From contig CAVQEH010000006.1 in assembly GCA_963711455.1 (NCBI GenBank), forward strand, positions 62,001-126,000: a stretch of 64,000 nucleotides of DNA. The letters are read 5' to 3'. Of this stretch, positions 56,550 through 64,000 are shown one piece after another; position 1 is the stretch's first letter, and the number at the start of each line of letters is the position of its first letter. The translations under genes were made by a program, and so were the position numbers. Origin of the DNA: DATFVA01 sp963711455. Its GTDB lineage: Bacteria; Bacteroidota; Ignavibacteria; Ignavibacteriales; Ignavibacteriaceae. The notes beneath the pieces are model-generated. The model was not told the origin of the DNA. It was given only the letters and a program-made list of their open reading frames with translations, and ran no database searches.

Positions 56550-57136
56550 TGTCCGATAAATTCGAAAAAGAAATTAATGGAATAAAAATAGATCCGAAGA
56601 TTTTTACATTCAGTTTTAACTGTAATTGTAGCGGTGAATGCTGTTATTATGGAGTTTATACTGATTATAAAGAATATCAAATGATTATGGATCTGAAAGA
56701 TAAAATAATTCCTATGTTTGATGATTCACAATCTTCTGATACGGAAAAGTGGTTTGAGGATCCAGAAAAGGATGAAGATTTTGAATCAGGAATTGCAGTC
56801 GGAACAGAAGTAGTTAATGGCAAATGTGCTTTTCTGGATAAAAACGGTCTATGTACATTACAAAAACTTGCAATTAATGAGGGTAAATACCAGTGGAAAT
56901 ACAAACCCCTTTATTGTATATTATTTCCTTTAACAATATATGAGAATGCACTAACAATTGATGATGAACATATTGACAGATTAAAAACTTGTAATATTCA
57001 TCCTGCCAAAGAAAAGACCATATTCGATTCGTGCAAAGAGGAATTAAGACATTTCTTTGGAGAGGAAGGATTTAAAGAGCTGGAAAAGTATAAAACAGAA
57101 TATCTGGAAGCGATTAAGCAGGAGAATTTTAAATGA
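56549..57136 (+). CDS. DUF3109/YkgJ-like cysteine-cluster protein
   Basis: This 195-residue protein has a cysteine pattern like that of DUF3109: FNCNCSGECCYYGVYTD, then GKCAFLDKNGLCTLQKLA, KYKPLYCILFPLTIY and a last cysteine in KTCNIHP. This suggests bound zinc or an iron-sulfur centre. The function of the family is unknown. It is inserted between fabD and fabG with overlaps of one and four bases, so it is made together with the fatty-acid enzymes. Whether it serves them or is simply lodged there is open. Confidence 0.75.
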   Translation: MSDKFEKEINGIKIDPKIFTFSFNCNCSGECCYYGVYTDYKEYQMIMDLKDKIIPMFDDSQSSDTEKWFEDPEKDEDFESGIAVGTEVVNGKCAFLDKNGLCTLQKLAINEGKYQWKYKPLYCILFPLTIYENALTIDDEHIDRLKTCNIHPAKEKTIFDSCKEELRHFFGEEGFKELEKYKTEYLEAIKQENFK

Positions 57137-57894
57137 ATGGTAAAACTAAAAGAGCAATAGTTACAGGTGGTACAAGAGGCATAGGCAGAGCTATTGTCAA
57201 GGAACTGGCTGCTAAAAGCTGTTGCGGAGTATTGTTCTCAGACGTTGCTTTTATTTACAATAGCTGCGATGAATGTGCTGAAGAACTTGAAAAAGAAATA
57301 GGAAGCCTTGATACAAAAATTTTTGGCTTTAAAGCCGATGCTTCATCACTTGAAGATGCACAAAAAACAGTAGATGAAGCAATTGATAAGTTAGGCGGCG
57401 TTGATATTCTGGTAAATAATGCCGGGATAACAAGAGATAATCTTTTATTAAGAATGAGTGAAAAAGATTTTGATGATGTCATTTCTGCAAATTTAAAAAG
57501 TGTATTCAATTACACTAAAGCAATAATAAAACCAATGATTCAACAGAGATACGGAAGAATAGTTAATATAGCTTCAGTGGTCGGATTAATTGGAAACCCA
57601 GGACAAGCAAATTATGTTGCATCAAAAGCTGGTGTTATTGGTTTTACAAAAGCAATGGCAAGAGAATTAGCATCAAGAAATATTACAGTTAATGCGGTTG
57701 CTCCCGGATTTATTGAAACAAGTATGACGCAAAAACTGGATGAGAAACAAAGAGAAGCATTGCTGAAAAATATTCCATTAGGCAGAATGGGTAACCCCGA
57801 AGATATAGCAAGAGTGGTGGGGTTTCTTTGCAGTCCTGAAGCTGATTATATTACAGGTCAGGTAATTGCTGTGGATGGCGGTATGACAATGTGA
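57133..57894 (+). CDS. fabG: 3-oxoacyl-ACP reductase
   Basis: This 253-residue NADPH-dependent short-chain dehydrogenase has TGGTRGIGRAIVKELA (cofactor loop), VNNAGITRDNLLLRM, catalytic Ser in NIASVVGLIGNPGQ with Tyr-x3-Lys in NYVASKAG, and VNAVAPGFIETSMT. It performs the first reduction of the elongation cycle. The segment around CCGVLFSDVAFIYNSCDEC is slightly longer than in many FabGs and has two extra cysteines. It is coupled to the DUF3109-like gene by a four-base overlap. Confidence 0.95.
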   Translation: MNGKTKRAIVTGGTRGIGRAIVKELAAKSCCGVLFSDVAFIYNSCDECAEELEKEIGSLDTKIFGFKADASSLEDAQKTVDEAIDKLGGVDILVNNAGITRDNLLLRMSEKDFDDVISANLKSVFNYTKAIIKPMIQQRYGRIVNIASVVGLIGNPGQANYVASKAGVIGFTKAMARELASRNITVNAVAPGFIETSMTQKLDEKQREALLKNIPLGRMGNPEDIARVVGFLCSPEADYITGQVIAVDGGMTM

Positions 57895-57965
57895 GATTTT
57901 TATCTTATTTTAAAGAAATCATTATTAATTTATATTAACGGAAATAAATTATAGGAGTTATAAAC

Positions 57966-58199
57966 ATGGATGTAGAAGCTAAAGTTAAGGAAATCATTAT
58001 TGATAAATTGGGTGTAGAAGAATCACAGATTACGCCCGAAGCTTCTTTCACCAATGACCTTGGTGCAGATTCTCTAGATATAGTTGAATTAGTAATGGGA
58101 TTTGAGAGTGCATTTCAGGTGTCTATTCCTGATGAAGACGCAGAGAAAATAAACACTGTAGGAGATGCTACCAGGTATTTGAAAGAGAAATTAGGTTAA
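57966..58199 (+). CDS. acpP: Acyl carrier protein
   Basis: This 77-residue acidic protein has the phosphopantetheine attachment serine in DLGADSLDIVELVMGFE. Length and helix pattern are standard. AGGAG lies nine bases before the ATG. It sits 71 bases after fabG and is followed by a hairpin, which may raise its level relative to fabF. Confidence 0.97.
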   Translation: MDVEAKVKEIIIDKLGVEESQITPEASFTNDLGADSLDIVELVMGFESAFQVSIPDEDAEKINTVGDATRYLKEKLG

Positions 58200-58209
58200 C
58201 TATTTCAAG

Positions 58210-58232
58210 GTCGGGAAATTTATTTTCTCGAC
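58210..58232 (+). terminator. Hairpin after acpP (partial terminator or mRNA-stability element)
   Basis: GTCGGGAAA (58210-58218) pairs with TTTCTCGAC (58224-58232), including one G-T pair, around TTTAT. The tail TTCTCCCCTTT is only partly T-rich, so read-through into fabF is likely. Confidence 0.55.
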
Positions 58233-58303
58233 TTCTCCCCTTTAAACATGTTCTTTCAATCTAAAAAGATTATCCCCATGCTTTTATTCTTTAGGAGTAG
58301 TGT

Positions 58304-59551
58304 ATGAATAGAAGAAGAGTTGTCGTAACCGGAATGGGTGCGGTTACTCCTATCGGTATTGGTATAAATGAATTTTGGGAAGCTCTTCTTCAGGGAAAGA
58401 ATGGAGTTAATCTTATTTCAAAATTTGATACTACTAAATTCGATACCAAGTTTGCCGCTGAAGTAAAGAATTTCAAGCCGGAAGATTTTCTCGAAAAAAA
58501 AGAAGCCAGGAGACTCGATCCTTTTAATCAGTATGCTTTAGCTTCTGCGATAATGGCAATGCAGGATTCAGAGATACAGGAAAATGGTACCGATAAGGAA
58601 AAATTCGGTGTTATTTATGGAAGCGGTATCGGTGGGATGATGACTCTTGAGAAACAGCACTGGATTTACTTCGAAGAAAAAAACCCGCATAAAATAAGTC
58701 CCTTCTTTGTGCCTATGATGATTTCCGATATGGCTGCAGGGCAAATTTCCATAAGGTTTGGATTGAAAGGACCTAACTATGCTACTACTTCAGCCTGTGC
58801 TACCTCATCTCATGCAATTGCAGATGCTTATATTTTAATACAGAGAGGAAGTGCCGATGTTATGATGTGCGGCGGTTCAGAAGCCGCTATTACTGAAATG
58901 GCTATAGGCGGTTTCAATGCGATGCGTGCTTTATCAACTTGGAATGACAGGTATTTAGAAGCTTCCAGACCTTTTGATAAAGACAGGAATGGTTTTGTGA
59001 TGGGAGAAGGCGCGGGTACTTTAATTCTTGAAGAATTTAAACACGCAGCAGCAAGAGGAGCAAAAGTTTATGCGGAAATTGTCGGCATTGGTTTGACAGG
59101 GGATGCATATCATATTACAGCACCGTCACCAACAGGTGAAGGTGCATCACGTTCAATGAAAGCTGCTATAGATGATGCAGGAATTCAGACTGATGAAGTG
59201 GATTATATAAATTCGCATGGTACAAGTACTCCATATAATGATGTTACAGAATCAAAAGCTATAAAAAATACTTTTGGAGAACACGCATTTGAACTTGTAG
59301 TCAGTTCAACAAAATCTATGACCGGGCATCTTCTTGGAGCGGCCGGCGGAGTTGAAGCAATAGCGACTATACTCTCGATAATGAATGATAAAATTCCACC
59401 AACAATTAATTTAGATAACCCCGACCCTGAATGCGATTTAAATTACAGTGCGAAAAAAGTTACCCGGAAGAAAATTAATTATGCAATAAGTAATACTTTT
59501 GGTTTTGGTGGTCACAATGCATCTATTTTATTCAAAAAACCTGGAGATTAG
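58304..59551 (+). CDS. fabF: Beta-ketoacyl-ACP synthase II
   Basis: This 415-residue condensing enzyme elongates acyl-ACP. It has TGMGAVTPIGIG, nucleophile Cys in TTSACATSSHAIADAY, His in INSHGTSTPYND and the second His in STKSMTGHLLGAAGG, plus NTFGFGGHNAS at the end. AGGAG precedes the ATG. The stop is two bases before the TTG start of rnc. Confidence 0.97.
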   Translation: MNRRRVVVTGMGAVTPIGIGINEFWEALLQGKNGVNLISKFDTTKFDTKFAAEVKNFKPEDFLEKKEARRLDPFNQYALASAIMAMQDSEIQENGTDKEKFGVIYGSGIGGMMTLEKQHWIYFEEKNPHKISPFFVPMMISDMAAGQISIRFGLKGPNYATTSACATSSHAIADAYILIQRGSADVMMCGGSEAAITEMAIGGFNAMRALSTWNDRYLEASRPFDKDRNGFVMGEGAGTLILEEFKHAAARGAKVYAEIVGIGLTGDAYHITAPSPTGEGASRSMKAAIDDAGIQTDEVDYINSHGTSTPYNDVTESKAIKNTFGEHAFELVVSSTKSMTGHLLGAAGGVEAIATILSIMNDKIPPTINLDNPDPECDLNYSAKKVTRKKINYAISNTFGFGGHNASILFKKPGD

Positions 59552-59553
59552 GT

Positions 59554-60342
59554 TTGGGGCAGTTTATATCCTGGCTTCTTGAAAAATTAAAACAACGCCA
59601 GGCCAGGGAACAGACAAAGTACTTTTCAAGATTACTTACTCATCGTAAGTTTGCCGAACTGGAATCACTAATCGGCGTTCCAATCAAAGACAGATCATAT
59701 TATATTCAGGCACTTATGCATCGGTCATTCCTTGAGCAGAATCCTGATTTTGCCGTATCAAACGAACGACTTGAATTTCTTGGTGATTCTGTTTTGGGTC
59801 TTACTGTAGCGGAATATCTTTTTGAATTTTTTCCTGATGAAAATGAAGGGTTTCTGACTAAGGTAAGAGCAAAGCTTGTAAATCGTTTGGCTCTTGCTGA
59901 GGCTGCTGAACGAATCAAGCTTTCCCGGTTTCTGCTCGTAAGTAAAAATTTATCTTCAACCTTTACTTATGGATCACGTACGGTATTAGCTGATGCATTT
60001 GAAGCATTAATCGGCGCAATTTATCTTGATAATAATCTCGAAGGAGCAAAGAATTTCATACATAAAAACCTTATCGAACCAAACGCAAAAGAAGGCGGGC
60101 ATTTAATCGATGAAAACTATAAAAGCCAGTTGCTCGAATATGCTCAGGCGCATAAATTGGAAAACCCTTTATATTCTGTATTAAAAGAAGAAGGCCCTCA
60201 GCATAACAGATTGTTTACTGTCAAAGTTGAAATTGAAGGACTGGATTATGGTGAAGGAAAAGGCAGAAATAAAAAATCGGCAGAACAAAGCGCAGCTAAG
60301 GCCGCAATGGATAAAATTAATCAGGATAACGGAAAAAATTAA
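59554..60342 (+). CDS. rnc: Ribonuclease III
   Basis: This 262-residue double-stranded RNA endonuclease has the RNase III signature NERLEFLGDSVLGLTVAEYL, the second acidic site LADAFEALIGAIYLD, and a C-terminal dsRNA-binding domain ending KGRNKKSAEQSAAKAAMDKI. The start is TTG, two bases after fabF, with a GGAG ten bases upstream; no in-frame ATG precedes the conserved region. The fabF-rnc order is common across bacteria. Confidence 0.95.
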   Translation: MGQFISWLLEKLKQRQAREQTKYFSRLLTHRKFAELESLIGVPIKDRSYYIQALMHRSFLEQNPDFAVSNERLEFLGDSVLGLTVAEYLFEFFPDENEGFLTKVRAKLVNRLALAEAAERIKLSRFLLVSKNLSSTFTYGSRTVLADAFEALIGAIYLDNNLEGAKNFIHKNLIEPNAKEGGHLIDENYKSQLLEYAQAHKLENPLYSVLKEEGPQHNRLFTVKVEIEGLDYGEGKGRNKKSAEQSAAKAAMDKINQDNGKN

Positions 60343-60416
60343 TTCAAACCGCAGAACTGACTATTCCCTTTAACATTTTATAGAAAAGAAACATTCCGTA
60401 TTTTAATAGTTGTAAA

Positions 60417-60424
60417 TATTTTTG
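60417..60424 (+). promoter_or_regulatory. -7 element upstream of gcvP
   Basis: TATTTTTG is an exact TAnnTTTG match 28 bases before the gcvP ATG. The position 20 bases upstream holds TTC rather than TTG. No glycine riboswitch is visible in the 109-base intergenic region. Confidence 0.4.
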
Positions 60425-60451
60425 ATTAATCTTTTTAAAGAGAATTAAATT

Positions 60452-63353
60452 ATGAATAATCTTGAACATCCCGATAAATTTGTAAACAGGCATATTGGTC
60501 CAAATGATAAAGAAATAAAGGAAATGCTAAAGACGATTGGTGTTGACTCATTAGATGAATTGATTGAACAAACAGTACCATCACAAATAAGGTTAAATGA
60601 AAAACTACACCTTGGAGAACCGGTTTCGGAATATAAATTTCTTGAAGATTTACATCAAATTGCTCAGAAGAATAAAGTATTTAAATCATATATAGGAATG
60701 GGTTATAACCAGACAATTACTCCTTTTGTTATTCAGAGAAATATTCTGGAAAACCCGGGATGGTACACTCAATATACTCCTTATCAGGCTGAAATTGCTC
60801 AAGGTAGACTTGAAGCTTTAATGAATTTTCAAACCGCAATTATTGATTTAACTGGTTTGCCAATTGCAAATGCATCATTACTTGATGAAGGAACAGCAGC
60901 AGCGGAAGCTATGAGTATGTTTCATTCAATCAGAAAAAATAAAAATGCGAATACTTTCTTTATTTCAGAGGAATGTTTCCCGCAGACAATTGATGTAATT
61001 AGAACACGCGCAGAATCCCAGGGTATAACTTTAAAAATAGGAGATCATAAAAAACTTCAGTTATCAGATGATATTTTTGGTATTCTCGTTCAGTATCCTG
61101 CTGAAACCGGAGAATTATATGATTATACCGAATTATTTGCTTCGGCTAAAGAAAAAAACATTTATTGTGTAGTTGCTGCAGATATAATGAGTCTTGCATT
61201 GTTAGTCCCGCCGGGAGAATTTGGTGCTGATGCTGCTGTTGGAAGCTCCCAGAGATTTGGTGTGCCTATGGGATATGGTGGTCCGCATGCTGCTTACTTT
61301 GCTACAAAAGATGAGTATAAAAGAAATCTTCCCGGAAGAATTATCGGAGCCACAATTGATGCACAGGGAAATCTTGCCTTCAGGATGGCCCTTCAAACAA
61401 GGGAACAACATATCAGGAGAGAAAGAGCAACAAGTAATATTTGTACTGCGCAGGTTTTACTCGCCATTATGTCTGCTATGTACGCTATTTATCATGGACC
61501 GGAAGGAATAAAAGCCATTGCTGACCGAATCCATATTTTAACTGCGTTTCTTGATAATTCATTAAAACATCTTGGATATAAACAGGTAAACAAAAATTAT
61601 TTTGATACTCTGAAAATAAAGTTTACAGGCGAGGATATTTCTCGAATCAGTGAAATCAGAAAAGAAGCAGAACAGCATAAGATTAATTTCAGATATATTG
61701 ATGATAATTCCATTGGTATTTCAATAGGAGAACCAGCAGACTTAGAGGATATAATTGAAATCATTAATATTTTTGCGAAGGTTGCAGGAAGAGAAATTGA
61801 TGCATATTCATTGAAAAAAGAGGCTGAAGGAATTTCTGCAGTTTATCCTCCAAATTTAAAAAGAACCAGCAAATATCTTACTCATCCGGTTTTTAATACT
61901 TATCATTCCGAAACTGAAATGTTAAGGTATATGAAAAGTCTCGAGAATAAAGATCTTTCATTAACTCATTCGATGATTCCGTTAGGTTCCTGCACAATGA
62001 AACTTAATGCTACAGCTGAAATGATTCCGGTTACCTGGCCTGAATTTGCAAGGATTCATCCTTTTGCTCCTGCCTGGCAAACTGAAGGTTATCGCCAGTT
62101 ATTCAAAGAGCTTGAAGAACAGCTTGCACTAATCACAGGGTTTGCTGCTGTTTCTCTTCAACCGAACAGTGGTGCCCAGGGAGAATATACAGGTTTAATG
62201 GTAATTAGAGAATATCATAAGAACAATGGTGAAGAGAACCGGAATGTTGTAATAATTCCTTCATCGGCTCACGGTACAAATCCTGCAAGTGCTGTTATGG
62301 CAGGAATGAAAGTGGTAGTTGCTGATTGCGATTCAAGAGGAAATGTCGATGTCGATGATTTAAAAGAAGAAAGCCGAAGCAAATAAAGATAACCTCGCTG
62401 CATTAATGATTACATATCCATCCACACACGGTGTATTTGAAGAAAGCATTCGTGAGATATGTGAGATTATTCATGCAAGTGGCGGACAGGTTTATATGGA
62501 TGGAGCAAATATGAATGCACAGGTTGGGTTAACCAGCCCGGCAATTATTGGTGCTGATGTTTGTCATCTTAATCTTCATAAAACATTTTGTATCCCGCAC
62601 GGCGGCGGAGGACCGGGGATGGGACCAATTGCTGCCGCTGAACATCTTGTTCCTTTTCTTCCGCAGCATGTTGTAATTAATATTGGACATTCAAAAGGTA
62701 TTACCGCAGTTTCTTCAGCACCATGGGGAAGTGCAGGTATTCTCGTAATCTCTTACGCATATATTAAAATGATGGGAGCGAATGGATTAACCAAAGCCTC
62801 TGAAGCAGCAATACTTAATGCAAATTATATTAAATCGAAACTTGAACCATATTATAAAGTTCTTTACACTGGAGCAAAGGGAAGAGTTGCTCATGAATTA
62901 ATCTTTGACATGAGAAATTTTAAGTCTACAGCTAAAATTGAAGTTGAAGATATCGCAAAACGAATGATGGATTATGGTTACCATGCTCCTACAGTTTCCT
63001 TTCCAGTTGCAGGTACTTTAATGGTTGAACCCACGGAAAGTGAATCGAAAGATGAATTGGATAGGTTCTGTGATGTGATGATTTCTATTAGGGAAGAAAT
63101 TAAGGAGATTGAAGAAGGGAAATCGGATACGAATGATAATGTCCTCAAAAATTCACCGCATACTATGGCTGTTGTTATTTCTAATGAATGGACTCATTCT
63201 TATTCGCGTGAGAAGGCAGCATACCCTGTAGAATGGACAAGAAAAAACAAATTTTGGGCAACTGTAGGCAGAGTAAACAGTGCCTATGGTGATAGGAATC
63301 TTGTTTGCAGTTGCAATCCTATTTCAGATTACATCGAGGAATCGGTATCCTGA
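60452..63353 (+). CDS. gcvP: Glycine dehydrogenase (decarboxylating), P-protein (frameshifted in this sequence)
   Basis: This PLP enzyme of the glycine cleavage system is about 966 residues after correction, the normal full-length single-chain form. The N-terminal half has FVNRHIGPNDKEIKEMLKTI and YIGMGYNQTITPFVIQRN; the C-terminal half has LGSCTMKLNATAEMIP, ITYPSTHGVFEE and the PLP lysine in HLNLHKTFCIPHGGGGPGMG. The frame breaks at 62362-62373, where an AAAAGAAGAAAG tract has one base too many; removing it restores DDLKKKAEANKDNLAALMIT. Both halves are conserved, so a sequence error is likely. The break is not the natural GcvPA/GcvPB split, which lies near residue 440. gcvT and gcvH are not nearby. 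Confidence 0.93.
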
Positions 63354-63373
63354 AATTATTAAATTCAATATTT

Positions 63374-63412
63374 CGGTTCGTGGAAAGTATATTTCTGCGA
63401 ACCGTTTTTTTT
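63374..63412 (+). terminator. Rho-independent terminator after gcvP
   Basis: CGGTTCG (63374-63380) pairs with CGAACCG (63398-63404), with a possible inner GAAA/TTTC pairing, followed by eight T residues. Confidence 0.92.
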
Positions 63413-63437
63413 AGTATCCTGACCTATTAAAAATTTA

Positions 63438-64000
63438 ATGAATAAATATTTTCTGTTTTATATTATCCTGATTTCCTGTAATATTTTTGCCCAGCAGGAT
63501 ACTGCCAGGTATCTAAATGACTATTCGGTTGTGATTGATTCAATAAAAATTATGGGGAATAAAACCACCAAAGATTTTATAATTCAAAGGGAATTAACAT
63601 TTTCAACCGGAGATACCCTAACACATAAGATTGCTGAATATAACAGGGAGAGAATCTATAGCCTTGGGATCTTTAACCAGGTGGAAGTTTATCCTGTTAC
63701 AGTTAATAATAAAAATATTGCTGTAATTTCTGTTGAGGAAGGATGGTATATCTACCCAGTTCCTTTTTTGGGAATAAGAGAAAATGACTGGAAGAAACTT
63801 TCATACGGTGCAATTCTTGTAGTAAAAAATTTCCAAGGCAAGAACGAAACTCTTTCACTGAGCGGTGCTTTTGGTTATAACCCCTTTTTAAAGTTGATGT
63901 ATTATGATCCATATCTTATCATGAAAAATGACATTTTTTTTGATATATCTGCTACGTATGGAACATCAGCCAATAAAAGTAATATGGCAGCCTTGCTATA
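63438..64000 (+). CDS. Omp85/BamA-like outer-membrane protein, N-terminal part (partial)
   Basis: The first 187 residues are present and run off the right edge. A signal peptide ends near NIFAQQ. Residues about 30-100 form one POTRA-like domain (VIDSIKIMGNKTTKDFIIQR, YNRERIYSLGIFNQVEVYPV, IAVISVEEGWYIYPVP). The barrel begins soon after (GIRENDWKKLSYGAILVVKN). One POTRA only suggests a small Omp85 member, such as the TamA-like or FtsZ-free surface-antigen group, rather than true BamA, which has five. Substrates are unknown. Confidence 0.8.
   Translation, partial: MNKYFLFYIILISCNIFAQQDTARYLNDYSVVIDSIKIMGNKTTKDFIIQRELTFSTGDTLTHKIAEYNRERIYSLGIFNQVEVYPVTVNNKNIAVISVEEGWYIYPVPFLGIRENDWKKLSYGAILVVKNFQGKNETLSLSGAFGYNPFLKLMYYDPYLIMKNDIFFDISATYGTSANKSNMAALL

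Noticed and set aside
60452..63353. Natural split glycine dehydrogenase (GcvPA/GcvPB)
   Set aside because: The break is near residue 640, not at the usual domain boundary near 440, and one base restores a continuous protein.

Overview
This window looks like a chromosomal segment of an AT-rich member of the Ignavibacteria/Chlorobi side of the FCB group, probably from a metagenome. The evidence is a secreted protein ending in a Por/T9SS-type sorting domain with the QNFPNPFNP motif, many outer-membrane barrels, a Chlorobium-like malate dehydrogenase, and promoters of the Bacteroidota type (TTG, 20 bases, TAnnTTTG). I found no tRNA, rRNA, CRISPR, insertion sequence or prophage.

Layout. 1-7.3 kb: end of an outer-membrane barrel protein, a broken DUF5683-like gene, rplU-rpmA, then on the minus strand mdh and a unit of Fn3 lipoprotein, barrel and RsbW-like ATPase. 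7.4-11.9 kb: nuoABCDEF, without nuoG-N. 12-20.3 kb: a T9SS-sorted protein, ferritin, a UvrD/PcrA helicase, a PPi-type phosphofructokinase, and an NSS transporter with a 36-residue MetS-like subunit. 20.5-35.7 kb, all plus strand: a fatty-acid hydroxylase, then a locus that reads as a synthase-dependent exopolysaccharide system: receiver protein, two KaiC/RAD55-like ATPases, TPR-barrel exporter, processive GT2 synthase, small membrane protein, two degenerate NodB-like proteins and a five-PAS hybrid kinase. 35.8-40.4 kb: an SOS unit of lexA, tcmP, a three-Cys DUF5131 gene, DUF72 and dinB, preceded by a perfect palindrome that overlaps the promoter. 40.4-42.8 kb (minus): a conserved secreted protein, an NtrC-like regulator and a HIT protein. 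42.8-52.7 kb (minus): a tightly packed eleven-gene unit (ABC exporter, PrsW, GT-A-like protein, nadD, epimerase, meaB, acyl-CoA dehydrogenase, carboxyltransferase, MNT/HEPN pair) ending at a clear terminator. 52.8-60.3 kb: the fatty-acid synthesis operon DUF177-rpmF-plsX-fabH-fabD-DUF3109-fabG-acpP-fabF-rnc. 60.4-63.4 kb: gcvP. 63.4 kb to the edge: start of an Omp85/BamA-like gene.

Five genes (DUF5683-like, nuoD, receiver, TPR-barrel, gcvP) carry single-base frameshifts, mostly in homopolymers, while the encoded proteins are otherwise full length and conserved. I read these as probable sequencing or assembly errors and annotate the genes across the breaks.

The best candidate for a new system is the 21.1-35.7 kb locus. 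It resembles Pga/Pel-type exopolysaccharide machinery, but its deacetylase-like proteins have lost most of the metal ligands, and it carries a KaiC-like ATPase with an altered Walker A fused to a degenerate GGDEF-like domain. Second is the LexA operator with its SOS-linked TcmP/three-Cys pair.
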